Assembly (NCBI GenBank): GCA_964549275.1
Contig: CAZJUP010000004.1
Location: 1 to 64,000, forward strand
Origin: CAZJUP01 sp964549275
GTDB taxonomy: Bacteria; Fidelibacterota; Marinisomatia; Marinisomatales; TCS55
DNA: 64,000 nt
Direction: 5' to 3'
Part shown: piece after piece, positions 27,732-36,401 of the stretch
How positions within the stretch are numbered: the stretch's first letter is position 1
Layout: every line of letters begins with the position of its first letter
Program-made: the position numbers and the translations under genes
Notes under the pieces: model-generated
Seen by the model: the letters and a program-made list of their open reading frames with translations, nothing else
Told to the model about the DNA's origin: nothing
Database searches by the model: none

Positions 27732-28551
27732 ATAATTCTTTGATTGTGTGCTTCAAAACATTTTTTAATGCTAATCGTCTGTAATTTGCAGTTGCGCGAA
27801 TATCATCAATTGGCGAGATATCCTTATCTACCAGTTGGATGGATTCATCTATATCACCACCATTAAAAACAGAGTTCGTAAATGTGTTTAAATAGACCAC
27901 AGTTGGTGCAACTGAACCCGCTGCAATTTGCAAAGATTTCCAATGATTATTCTCCTCTAATTCATACGTAATTGCAAAATTCACCACTGCAATTGCCATG
28001 GATTGACGTAATCCCAATTTGTAGAAAATTGATTTTTCATTTGATTTTGGTAAAATGATACTTATAACAATTTCGTCTTTTTCTAAAGCCGTCTGACCCA
28101 CGCCTGTAATAAATTTTTGAATAGGGATGCTCTTTTTCCCATTTGGTCCGGCTATTTCTATTACAGCATTATATACATATAAACTGGGTAATAAATCACC
28201 TGCTGGAGATGCATTACAAATATTTCCACCAATAGTGGCTCTATGGCGAATTTGTACACCCGCGAACTGACACGATGCTTCATGAAGTGCTCGAAAATTA
28301 GATTTGATTATATGTGACTTCTTCAATTTTTGGACAGTCGTTAAAGCTCCAATGCAGACGTCTGAATCTGATTCCTGAATACCATTGAGTTCCTTGATTC
28401 TTTTAATATCAACCAGCACATTTGGTTGTAATGTTGGATTGTCCTGCCACCGGGGTAAGACATCAGTACCGCCTGCTAAAATAGTAAAATGGTCTGCCGA
28501 TTGTAGAAGTGGTCTCAATTCATCCATGGATTGTGGAGAAATATATTTCAT
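27721..28551 (-). CDS. xdhB: Xanthine dehydrogenase FAD-binding subunit (set 2)
   Basis: This 276-residue flavin subunit has the LAGGTDVLPRWQ loop near residue 25, the RHRATIGGNICNASPAGDLLP motif near residue 103 and the C-terminal domain. It overlaps the Fe-S subunit start by 4 bases and ygfK by 11 bases. Its molybdopterin partner is most likely the subunit at 36398-38659, separated from it by seven other genes. It passes electrons from the hydroxylase Fe-S clusters to NAD or another carrier. Confidence 0.88.
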   Translation of the reverse strand: MKYISPQSMDELRPLLQSADHFTILAGGTDVLPRWQDNPTLQPNVLVDIKRIKELNGIQESDSDVCIGALTTVQKLKKSHIIKSNFRALHEASCQFAGVQIRHRATIGGNICNASPAGDLLPSLYVYNAVIEIAGPNGKKSIPIQKFITGVGQTALEKDEIVISIILPKSNEKSIFYKLGLRQSMAIAVVNFAITYELEENNHWKSLQIAAGSVAPTVVYLNTFTNSVFNGGDIDESIQLVDKDISPIDDIRATANYRRLALKNVLKHTIKELYVR

Positions 28552-29033
28552 GAAGAATTTCCTACAATTTCAATAGCGTCCACAATTTTTTGATAGCCTG
28601 TACACCTGCAAATATTCCCTGACAAATCCTCCTTAATGATTTCTCGACTTGGATGTTGATGGTCTTTTAGAATTTGTTCACCGGATAAAACCATGCCGGG
28701 GATACAATATCCACATTGAACGGAATGATGCTCTACAAATGCTTCCTGCATTTGATTTAGAGTTCCTTTCCTTGAAAGTCCTTCTATAGTAATAATGTCA
28801 GCACCATCCACTTCTACAGCAAGGATTAGACATGAATTCACTGTTTTACCATCAAGAACAACGGTACATGCACCACACTCGCCTTCTCCACACACTTCCT
28901 TTGCTCCAGTTAAGTCCAACTCATAACGGATAAAGTCCAATAGACGCAAATGGGAAGGAACAGATTTTTTAATCTCCTTCCCATTCACCGTGAGCCTGAT
29001 TGTGTAATTTTCAGAGTGATTAGATTGTATCAT
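28548..29033 (-). CDS. xdhC: Xanthine dehydrogenase 2Fe-2S subunit (set 2, both clusters intact)
   Basis: This 161-residue protein carries both expected clusters: C48, C53, C56 and C68 (CGEGECGAC then NSC) and the C-terminal QCGYC and ICRC pairs. It is the intact counterpart of the degenerate subunit at 21621-22082. It opens a transcript continuing through the flavin subunit, ygfK and the deaminase. The symbol follows the E. coli naming, where XdhC is the Fe-S subunit, not the XdhC/CoxI maturation factor at 49100. The 70-base spacer upstream is AT-rich with no clear promoter. Confidence 0.92.
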   Translation of the reverse strand: MIQSNHSENYTIRLTVNGKEIKKSVPSHLRLLDFIRYELDLTGAKEVCGEGECGACTVVLDGKTVNSCLILAVEVDGADIITIEGLSRKGTLNQMQEAFVEHHSVQCGYCIPGMVLSGEQILKDHQHPSREIIKEDLSGNICRCTGYQKIVDAIEIVGNSS

Positions 29034-29103
29034 TCTAATGAATCCGCCATTATAATCTTCTGGAAGATTGTTTTGAACTTACACATGAAATGGTTTCATT
29101 ACA

Positions 29104-30570
29104 TCAGGAGTTCAATAATCCGGTTCTTTTATTGAAATCATCAATCAGATTGTCCATTTCATCAATTTGGTCATGCATATCTGACCAATAATTGTCTCTA
29201 TACCACTGTTCTTGGATTTCATCATATGTTTTTCCTTGCTGTTCAACCCAAGTATAGTATTTCAAATTATGAACACGTTTACGCGTCTCATAGGTCAATT
29301 CCTCCACATAGTCTACAGTTGTACCGACAAGATGTTTATGGTATGCAGAAGATGCATCCAAATTGGTGAATTCACCTCGCTCTTCAGTCAATTCCGCAAG
29401 TCTGCTTTGATACATATCCATAGAATCGGTCAGGATTGTTGATACCACATCCCCTTCACCAAGTTCATAATATTTAGCAAATTTTATAGCAGATAGCAAA
29501 TTGGCCACACCTGAGATTCCAAGTTGTGGCAGGGCTTCTAACATTTTTTCAGAGACACCTTGAGCCTCCAGGTATTTTTTCCCTTCTGGTTCATTAAAGA
29601 GCCTAATAACCGACATAGGTGATTCATCATCGATTGCCATAACCATATCTGTGTTTTTAACATTATGAATCCATGGGATGTGCTTGTCTCCAATTCCTTC
29701 AATTCTGTGAGCTCCAAACCCATTGTTTAATAATGTGGGACATTGAAGCGCTTCACTCGCAGCAATTTTACTAGCTGGAAACATATTTTTCAAATAGTCC
29801 CCGCTTCCAATTGTCCCAGCAGAACCCGTTGTATAAACAGAACCACGAAAGGTATCATTTGGTCCCATCACTTTATCGAGAATTTCTGCCAGCGCACGGC
29901 CTGTTACATTATAATGCCAAAGGTAATTTCCAAATTCATCAAATTGATTGAAAATCACTAAATCTTCACCGGATTCTCGGAGTTCCCAACACTTATCAAA
30001 AATTTCTTTCACATTGCTTTCACTACCGGGGGTTTTAATGGTTTCTCCTGCAACAGAGGCCAGCCAATCAAATCTTTCCTGGCTCATTTCTTCCGGAAGA
30101 ATAGCAATGGAATCACACCCGAGCAATGTTGAATCATATGCACCGCCACGGCAGTAATTTCCTGTGGACGGCCATACAGCTTTTTGAGTTGATGGATCAA
30201 ATTGCCCCGTAACAAGTCGGGGGACGAGACATCCAAATGCAGCACCAACTTTGTGAGCACCAGTCGGAAACCATTTTCCAATGGGCGCAATAATTTTTGC
30301 ATCCACACCCGTAATTTCTTTCGGAAATTCAATATAATTGACATCACCATAGACACCACCATGTGATATTGGTTCATTTTTCCATGTAATACGGAAGAGA
30401 TTTAGAGGGTTAACATCCCAAAGGCCAACTTTTGTTAATTGATTTTTAATTGAATCCGGTACTAATTCCGGGTTTATCTGTTGCCGAAATGTTGGAATGA
30501 TTATATTCTGTTTTCTAGCTTTGTTAACAGCTCTTTCCAATGCAGCTTTGTTTATCGTCAGATCTATCAT
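29104..30570 (-). CDS. Fold-type II PLP-dependent enzyme of unknown substrate
   Basis: This 488-residue protein has the fold-type II PLP signature: the likely Schiff-base lysine K107 in FPTGAHKVGAAFG, followed by a STGNYCRGGAYDS loop and a glycine-rich TGSAGTIGSGDY phosphate-binding stretch near residue 250. It resembles cysteine-synthase-like 'subunit beta' proteins but is longer, with a helical C-terminal extension rich in acidic and aromatic residues. The reaction is not known. It lies 30 bases after a threonine-synthase-like gene and shares an operon with carbamate kinase. The usual purine-island PLP enzyme is YgeX, diaminopropionate ammonia-lyase; a role as replacement is inference. Confidence 0.7.
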   Translation of the reverse strand: MIDLTINKAALERAVNKARKQNIIIPTFRQQINPELVPDSIKNQLTKVGLWDVNPLNLFRITWKNEPISHGGVYGDVNYIEFPKEITGVDAKIIAPIGKWFPTGAHKVGAAFGCLVPRLVTGQFDPSTQKAVWPSTGNYCRGGAYDSTLLGCDSIAILPEEMSQERFDWLASVAGETIKTPGSESNVKEIFDKCWELRESGEDLVIFNQFDEFGNYLWHYNVTGRALAEILDKVMGPNDTFRGSVYTTGSAGTIGSGDYLKNMFPASKIAASEALQCPTLLNNGFGAHRIEGIGDKHIPWIHNVKNTDMVMAIDDESPMSVIRLFNEPEGKKYLEAQGVSEKMLEALPQLGISGVANLLSAIKFAKYYELGEGDVVSTILTDSMDMYQSRLAELTEERGEFTNLDASSAYHKHLVGTTVDYVEELTYETRKRVHNLKYYTWVEQQGKTYDEIQEQWYRDNYWSDMHDQIDEMDNLIDDFNKRTGLLNS

Positions 30571-30600
30571 GATTTTTCCCTTTAGTTTTAATTCATTCTA

Positions 30601-31851
30601 TTATGCTAATTTTTTCTTTAAATCTTCAATGTCGGGTTTCACATACGTGGGTTCAGTGCCAACTAATCCCACTGATTTCATGGCACCTGTCACATCTTTC
30701 AATCCATTCCCGGTGTTTAAAACAACAATCCTGTCATCAATATTGACTAATCCCATATCCACAGCTTTGATTAACCCGGCAAAAGCAGCCGCTCCTGCCG
30801 GCTCTCCGAACACACCGCTCCCCCTAGCCATAATCGGAATAGCCTTGAGAATTTCGTCATCATTTACACAGATATATGCACCTTGAGTTTCTTTTACTGC
30901 TCTTAACGCTTTGATTCTATCTCTGGGTAAACCTGCGCTGATGCTGTCTGCTGCTGTTTGAGCATCGATTGGCGGCTTTGTTAAAATATTTTCATCATTT
31001 TTCCAAGCCTGATACATATAATCACTTCCACTGGACTGAACACCAACAATGCGAGGCAATTTATTGATCCATCCCATGGCTATCAAATCCATTAATCCGT
31101 TATATATTCCCCCAATAATACAACCATCCCCAACGCTGACAAAAATGACATCTGGTGCATTCCAATTAAGTTGTTCACAAATTTCATAACTTGCTGTTTT
31201 TTTCCCTTCACTCATATAGGGATTATATCCTGTATTTCGGTTATACCACCCGTATTCTTTTTCAGCATCTAGACAAAGTTCGAACGCATCGTCATAAGTC
31301 CCTTTTACCAACATAACTTTGGATCCAAAAACAAGCAATTGAGCTATCTTCGCTTTTGGAGCGCTTTCAGGAACAAAAATAACATTCTTCTGGTCTACGC
31401 TGGCACAAAGACCGCTCAATGCAGCAGCTGCGTTTCCCGTGCTTGCGGTTGTAATAATTTCTGCTCCCTTCTCTCGAGCTTTTACAATCGCCATTGTACT
31501 AGCTCTATCTTTAAATGAAGCTGTGGGAAGGCGACCATCATCCTTAATCCAAAGGTTTTTCAACCCATGTTGTTTGGCCAATCGATCGGTTTTATAAAGA
31601 GGTGTCCAGCCAACGGTTAATGGTGGTACAATGGAATCTGATTCAACAGGAAGAAGCGGTTTATAGCGCCAAATTGTAAAATCTTTTGATTTTTCCAAAT
31701 CATCCCGACTGAAACGACTTTTGATATATTCATAGTCATAGATAACATCGACAATACCTTCATTTCCATGGTCTGGGCATACATATTTTATATCATCAAC
31801 ACTGTATTCTTTTCCACAGATTAAACATTTTAAACCGAGAACGTGATTCAT
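30601..31851 (-). CDS. Threonine synthase-like PLP enzyme with N-terminal zinc ribbon
   Basis: This 416-residue fold-type II PLP enzyme begins with a zinc-ribbon-like segment (C9, C12, C25, H28), as in archaeal-type threonine synthases. The PLP lysine is K114 in SFKDRAS, and TASTGNAAAAL follows near residue 137. Sequence alone would call it threonine synthase, but it sits between carbamate kinase (8-base gap) and another PLP enzyme, with no threonine-pathway gene nearby. A lyase role, for example release of ammonia from 2,3-diaminopropionate or a related ureido amino acid, would fit the context (inference). Confidence 0.75.
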   Translation of the reverse strand: MNHVLGLKCLICGKEYSVDDIKYVCPDHGNEGIVDVIYDYEYIKSRFSRDDLEKSKDFTIWRYKPLLPVESDSIVPPLTVGWTPLYKTDRLAKQHGLKNLWIKDDGRLPTASFKDRASTMAIVKAREKGAEIITTASTGNAAAALSGLCASVDQKNVIFVPESAPKAKIAQLLVFGSKVMLVKGTYDDAFELCLDAEKEYGWYNRNTGYNPYMSEGKKTASYEICEQLNWNAPDVIFVSVGDGCIIGGIYNGLMDLIAMGWINKLPRIVGVQSSGSDYMYQAWKNDENILTKPPIDAQTAADSISAGLPRDRIKALRAVKETQGAYICVNDDEILKAIPIMARGSGVFGEPAGAAAFAGLIKAVDMGLVNIDDRIVVLNTGNGLKDVTGAMKSVGLVGTEPTYVKPDIEDLKKKLA

Positions 31852-31859
31852 TTTTTCCT

Positions 31860-32813
31860 CTAATCCAATGTGATATGGGTTCCTGTTTCACCGGAAAGTG
31901 CTCTTTCCAAATTTTCTGGATCAGTTATTATAACTTCCTTCCCGCCTTTTTCCAAAAATTGAATAGCAGCTTCAATCTTTGGGGCCATACTTCCTGCAGC
32001 AAAGTGAATCCCCTCAGCTAAATAATTCTTAGCTTCCGAAAGGGTCATGGCATTTATCCATTTCTCATCTGGCTCTCCAAAGTGCAATGCCACTCTTTCG
32101 ACTGCTGTACTCATGACAAACAGTTCGGCCTTCAAATTGCTCGCCAGCAAAGATGAAGCAAAATCTTTGTCTATTACTGCCGCAACACCATTGAGGTCCC
32201 CTGAATCATCAGCCACCACTGGAATACCTCCGCCGCCAACCGTAATCACGACCACACCAGCATTCAGCAATTGTTTTACGGCTTGTTCTTCAACAATTCT
32301 GATAGGTTTTGGAGAAGGAACAACCCGTCGCCATCCACGGCCAGCATCTTCTAAGACATCCCACCCTTCATCGTCACGTCTTTTGGATGCTTCAAGTTCA
32401 TCCATAAATGATCCGATGGGTTTTGCTGGATTTTGAAAGGAGGGGTCAGCTTTGGATACTTCGATTTGCGTAACTATAGTTGCAGCGATTTTATTCATGC
32501 CGAATCGCTTAAATTCATTGTGAAGGTTTTGTTGGAGCGCGTATCCGATGCTCCCCTGACTGTCTGCTCCGCAGACGTCTAAGGGAACTTCGTGGAGTTC
32601 ATGAGAAGCTAATTCTGAACGCCTAAGAATAAACCCAACTTGAGGTCCATTCCCGTGTGAAATCGCCACATCCCATCCTTCTCTAATCATCGATACGATA
32701 TGTTCACAGGTTTCATGTGCAGCAATGTATTGGTCGCGGACCGTTTGATGCTGTTTATCTTTGATGAGTGAATTGCCGCCAATGGCAACTACTGCAAGTT
32801 TTTTTTTACTCAT
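31860..32813 (-). CDS. arcC: Carbamate kinase
   Basis: This 317-residue amino-acid-kinase-fold protein has the typical IGGNSL start (residue 12), HGNGPQVG near residue 54, VITVGGGGIPV near residue 194 and FAAGSMAPKIEAA near residue 275. It converts carbamoyl phosphate and ADP to ATP, ammonia and carbon dioxide. Placed directly downstream of two carbamoyltransferase genes, it most likely runs in the ATP-forming direction at the end of purine breakdown. A good ribosome site (AGGAG) lies about 9 bases before the ATG. Confidence 0.93.
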   Translation of the reverse strand: MSKKKLAVVAIGGNSLIKDKQHQTVRDQYIAAHETCEHIVSMIREGWDVAISHGNGPQVGFILRRSELASHELHEVPLDVCGADSQGSIGYALQQNLHNEFKRFGMNKIAATIVTQIEVSKADPSFQNPAKPIGSFMDELEASKRRDDEGWDVLEDAGRGWRRVVPSPKPIRIVEEQAVKQLLNAGVVVITVGGGGIPVVADDSGDLNGVAAVIDKDFASSLLASNLKAELFVMSTAVERVALHFGEPDEKWINAMTLSEAKNYLAEGIHFAAGSMAPKIEAAIQFLEKGGKEVIITDPENLERALSGETGTHITLD

Positions 32814-32883
32814 TATCTAAAATCTCCTATTAAAACAAAGATGACTATCTCAACTAATTTTGTTGAAATAAACTGAATCAATG

Positions 32884-32921
32884 AAGTCAGAGAATGGGAT
32901 GAACATCCCATTCTCCGACTT
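32884..32921 (-). other. Long perfect intergenic hairpin between carbamoyltransferase and carbamate kinase genes
   Basis: An 18-bp stem with a 2-base centre (AAGTCGGAGAATGGGATG / CATCCCATTCTCTGACTT on the minus strand) begins 27 bases after the carbamoyltransferase stop. The single non-Watson-Crick pair is G-U on the minus strand but A-C on the plus strand, so the minus-strand RNA is the folded one. No U-run follows, which speaks against a simple terminator; mRNA stabilisation or processing is more likely. Confidence 0.6.
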
Positions 32922-32947
32922 TCTATATAATTTTCACCTTACTGGTG

Positions 32948-33925
32948 TCAACTCATGGTTAATGCCATTACAGCTTTTTGTGCGTGAAGCCGATTCTCTG
33001 CCTGATCAAAAACAACAGAGTTTGGACCATCAAGAACACCATCTGTAACTTCAATATTCCTGTCAGCAGGTAAAGGGTGCATATAAATTGCATCAGATTT
33101 TGCCATGGCTAACCGGCGTTCATCCGCAATCCAATCGCTATACTTATCTGTTATCTGCTTATCTTCTTCAGGATCGGTGGTTGTCAACATGGGTCCCCAA
33201 CTTTTAGCATACCAAATATCTGTATCTTTAACGCCAGCATTGAAGTCATCCATAAGTTCGAAACTACCGTGGTGTTTTTTGGCATTTTCTTTGGCCTGTT
33301 CTACAAATTCAGATTTTAATTTGAATTCAGGGGGATGAACCAGACGCACATTCATGCCATAACGAGTCATGAGAAGAATCAGACTATTGGGCACACTTTG
33401 AGGTTTGGAATAGCTGGAAGCATACGCCCAGCTGACAGTGATAGTTTTTCCTCGTGGGTCACCCTTCTTTTCTTTAATGGTCTGCAAATCAGCCAATATT
33501 TGATGAGGATGAAAATCATCACACTGCATATTTAACACAGGTGTTCGGCTGGCTTCTGCAACCCATCGGATGTATTGATTTCCAAACCCCCAATCCACTT
33601 GTCGAATAGCAATTCCATCATTATATCGTCCAAGAATTTCTCCAATTTCTTTAGCGGTATCTCCGTGGGAAACTTGGGTAGTCTTACTGTCTATAAATTG
33701 CGCGTGACCTCCCAATTGGGCCATTCCAGCTTCAAAAGAAGCACGCGTTCGTGTACTGGAGAAGAAAAACAGCATGGCAAGTACTTTATCTCGCAGGTAA
33801 GCGTGTGGCTCACCCAAGGCTCGTTTTCGCTTCAAATCCATAGCCACTTCCATGATGGTGTCAATTTCTTCCCGTGTCCATTCTTGTGTCGTAATCATGT
33901 TACGACCTTTTAAATACGTCTGCAT
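32948..33925 (-). CDS. Carbamoyltransferase of the YgeW / N-acyl-ornithine carbamoyltransferase type
   Basis: This 325-residue protein shows the carbamoyl-phosphate motif STRTR (57-61), HPHQ at 139-142 (where ornithine enzymes have HPCQ or HPTQ) and a distinctive HPLPADRN at 283-290. WAYASSYSKPQSVP near residue 166 is close to E. coli YgeW, while the C-terminal AENRLHAQKAVM and DERRLAMAKSDAIYMH stretches resemble acetyl- and succinyl-ornithine carbamoyltransferases. No arginine-biosynthesis gene is near. With carbamate kinase downstream and a second carbamoyltransferase 10 bases upstream, a catabolic, phosphorolytic role on a ureido compound is likely (inference). Confidence 0.85.
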   Translation of the reverse strand: MQTYLKGRNMITTQEWTREEIDTIMEVAMDLKRKRALGEPHAYLRDKVLAMLFFFSSTRTRASFEAGMAQLGGHAQFIDSKTTQVSHGDTAKEIGEILGRYNDGIAIRQVDWGFGNQYIRWVAEASRTPVLNMQCDDFHPHQILADLQTIKEKKGDPRGKTITVSWAYASSYSKPQSVPNSLILLMTRYGMNVRLVHPPEFKLKSEFVEQAKENAKKHHGSFELMDDFNAGVKDTDIWYAKSWGPMLTTTDPEEDKQITDKYSDWIADERRLAMAKSDAIYMHPLPADRNIEVTDGVLDGPNSVVFDQAENRLHAQKAVMALTMS

Positions 33926-33935
33926 AGTTCCTCTC

Positions 33936-34889
33936 CTATTCTTGCGTTCCTAGGACCAATGCAAGCAGTGCCATACGCATAACAACACCATTAAAGGCTT
34001 CCTGCCAATACCGCGACCACCGTGTAATATCCACATCAGCAGGAATTTCATCCATTCGGGGAAGTGAATGCAAGAGGATAGCATCCGATTTAGCTTTGGT
34101 AGACAACAATTCTCGGGTAATTTTATAATTTGAAGGAGTCAACCCCACATCTCCAGAACGCTCATCTCTTGATTTTGTGTAATCCGGTTGGACAACGGGT
34201 TCCACCAAGATAACATCTGCATCAGCAATGGCTTCTTCTACATGCTCAGCTTCTCTATAATCAAGATCATATTGATTCAGATCTTCCTTAAACTCTTCAG
34301 TTAATCGCATATCCGGCGGTGAAACAAACGTAATGGGACAATCAAATTGAGTTAACCCATGGGCCAGGGAATGCATTGTTCTCATTCTCATATCGCCTAC
34401 CGCAAGCCATTTTAATCCATCTATTCTTCCTTTCTCACGCAAAACCGTGTATAGGTCAGTAAGAATTTGTGTCGGATGTTCACCCCAACCATCTCCTCCG
34501 TTTATGATAGGGACAGACGCCCATTTCGCCGCTTCGTGAGGTGCCCCCTGCTGAAAATGACGCATGACGATAACATCCCCATAGAACTCCAACATTTTTA
34601 CGGTATCTTTTATTGTTTCTTGATAAAAATCTCCAGCACGAGTCATTTTAGCATCGGAAAAACCTGTGACATGTCCTCCTAAACGGTGCATGGCCGCTTC
34701 GTGGGCAAGTCGTGTCCGTGTGCTGGGTTGATAGAATGCTGTAACAAGAGTTTTTCCTGTAAGCAAATCCGTGTTTGTACGATTTTCTGCGTGGTGTTTT
34801 AGACGATCAGCCACGTCAAATACTCTAAAAAACTCGTTTCGTTCAAAGTCCTTAAGTGAGAGAATATCTCTTCCTGCAAAACTTCTCAT
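33936..34889 (-). CDS. Diverged aspartate carbamoyltransferase-like protein
   Basis: This 317-residue protein follows aspartate carbamoyltransferase most closely: STRTR at 56-60, VMRH (R110), GDGWGEHPTQ with HPTQ at 138-141, GDMRMRTMHS (R170 region) and LPRMDEIPADVD near residue 276. Key differences: the 80s loop that should give the catalytic serine and lysine (SLGKKGET in E. coli) reads TRAGDFYQET, and HPLPR is HSLPR at 274-278. The carbamoyl-phosphate side is kept while the amino-substrate side is changed, so the acceptor is unlikely to be plain aspartate. It has a strong ribosome site (AGAAGGAG) and leads an operon with the YgeW-like enzyme. Confidence 0.82.
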   Translation of the reverse strand: MRSFAGRDILSLKDFERNEFFRVFDVADRLKHHAENRTNTDLLTGKTLVTAFYQPSTRTRLAHEAAMHRLGGHVTGFSDAKMTRAGDFYQETIKDTVKMLEFYGDVIVMRHFQQGAPHEAAKWASVPIINGGDGWGEHPTQILTDLYTVLREKGRIDGLKWLAVGDMRMRTMHSLAHGLTQFDCPITFVSPPDMRLTEEFKEDLNQYDLDYREAEHVEEAIADADVILVEPVVQPDYTKSRDERSGDVGLTPSNYKITRELLSTKAKSDAILLHSLPRMDEIPADVDITRWSRYWQEAFNGVVMRMALLALVLGTQE

Positions 34890-35060
34890 TGATTCACTCC
34901 TTCTATATTTGTTATAAAAATTTGTTTAAAAATGACGCAGTTATAGCACGTCGGTTAATTGTGCTCGCTTTTCGATCTTTTGGAACGCCCCTCTTCTCTA
35001 GATTAAGAGCTGAGAAAGAGCGCCCAAATTTAATGAATATAACGGAGATATCATTGTCCT

Positions 35061-36401
35061 TTATTCGCATAAACGACCTCCCCCCTTCTCTATTTTTTTC
35101 ATTAAATCCCATAACATTTGTGACTGTTTTTCTGCATTAATAAACAATTCTTTTTCATTTATATCGATAAACTCGTTGTTTCTGATTCTAAATATCCCAT
35201 TTGTCATGACATCACTTGGGATTGCCATCCCGAACAAAGTATGTCCAATCCAATTGTTTTCATTAAAATCCGTTCTGGGTGAATAATCGAAAATTGCCAG
35301 ATCGGCTGTATAACCTGGATCAAGTTTCCCAATTTTACGACCGAACAATCTTGTCGCTAATACAGGATTATTGTTAAATAATAATTCAGCATAATTCACA
35401 CTGGTTTCTCCTCCTGCCAAATGTCCGCTTCGTATAAGTGTGCCTTCCTTTGCCTCTGCCAGCATATTACCTTGCATTCCATCTGTTCCCAGTCCGGATT
35501 TCAATTCCCATATGGTATCATTGGCGGTCACCCCCACACGATTGTTTGCATTGGAAGAGGGGTTGTGAACTAACATAGCACCGGTATTTTTGGCTACATC
35601 TAAATCATTTTGATTAAAATGTGTTCCATGAATTACAAGACTGTTTTCATTTAACAATCCAAAACGATTTAAACGATCTAAGGTGGATTTATAACCACGA
35701 TTTACAGCATCCAAATGATCCGCTTTATCTTCGGATGTATGGATATGGATACCCCAATTGGCTTCATCTTTTAGCGTATCCGCAATTGTTTGCAAAGACG
35801 CATCTGAGAGTGTAAATGAAGCATGAAGACCAATGAGTGGACGTACTGATTTTGAATGAGTATAGGCGCGATGAAATCGAATATTTTCCTTCAAACTCTC
35901 TTGGAAGGTTTTCACACCATTCCTATCGGTCATTTCAAAAGCGCCGGATATATTCATGCCGAATTTCTCTGCTGTTTCGGCAAGTAACCGCAAAGACCCA
36001 TCTACATAGGTCTGACTGGAATGATGGTCAATCACCGTGGTCACTCCATGTCTTAAATGATCGATCAATCCTGTTTCAAAGGATGCTTTCGTGCTTTCCC
36101 TATTTAATGCCAAGTCCAATATCCACCACACTTGTTCCAACACTTCCGTAAAATTTGTGGGATTACCTTTGGGAAATGGCATCCCAACTGCTAACGCAGA
36201 ATACAAGTGAGCATGAGCATTTATCATCCCCGGTAGAACAGTTTTCCCTTTCAAATCAAAAGTTTCATCACTTTGGATTGAAGAGTCCAAGACACCAATT
36301 TCCTTGATAAGGCCTTCCTCAATGAGAATAGACCCATTCTCTAAAAATGGTGCTTCTCCATATGGATTAATAATTCGACAATTATTTAATAAAGTTCTCA
36401 T
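35061..36401 (-). CDS. ssnA: SsnA-type amidohydrolase
   Basis: This 446-residue metal-dependent amidohydrolase follows E. coli SsnA across its length: NAHAHLYSALAVGM near residue 61 (metal HxH), VIDHHSSQTYVDGSLRLL near residue 122, AFEMTDRNGVKTFQE near residue 154, VHNPSSNANNRVG near residue 280 and LGTDGMQGNMLAE near residue 307. It probably deaminates an aminopurine derivative. Its ATG overlaps the stop of the hydroxylase molybdopterin gene (ATGA). It ends about 170 bases before the carbamoyltransferase operon. That spacer has no coding frame and no clear terminator. Confidence 0.87.
   Translation of the reverse strand: MRTLLNNCRIINPYGEAPFLENGSILIEEGLIKEIGVLDSSIQSDETFDLKGKTVLPGMINAHAHLYSALAVGMPFPKGNPTNFTEVLEQVWWILDLALNRESTKASFETGLIDHLRHGVTTVIDHHSSQTYVDGSLRLLAETAEKFGMNISGAFEMTDRNGVKTFQESLKENIRFHRAYTHSKSVRPLIGLHASFTLSDASLQTIADTLKDEANWGIHIHTSEDKADHLDAVNRGYKSTLDRLNRFGLLNENSLVIHGTHFNQNDLDVAKNTGAMLVHNPSSNANNRVGVTANDTIWELKSGLGTDGMQGNMLAEAKEGTLIRSGHLAGGETSVNYAELLFNNNPVLATRLFGRKIGKLDPGYTADLAIFDYSPRTDFNENNWIGHTLFGMAIPSDVMTNGIFRIRNNEFIDINEKELFINAEKQSQMLWDLMKKIEKGGGRLCE

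Noticed and set aside
30601..31851. Plain threonine synthase (thrC) call
   Set aside because: Sequence would allow it, but the context has no threonine-pathway gene and a catabolic role is at least as likely, so no symbol was given.
32948..33925. Arginine-biosynthesis ornithine carbamoyltransferase (argF)
   Set aside because: The motifs (HPHQ, HPLPADRN, WAYASSYSKP) differ from ArgF and no arginine genes are near; carbamate kinase and purine genes are.
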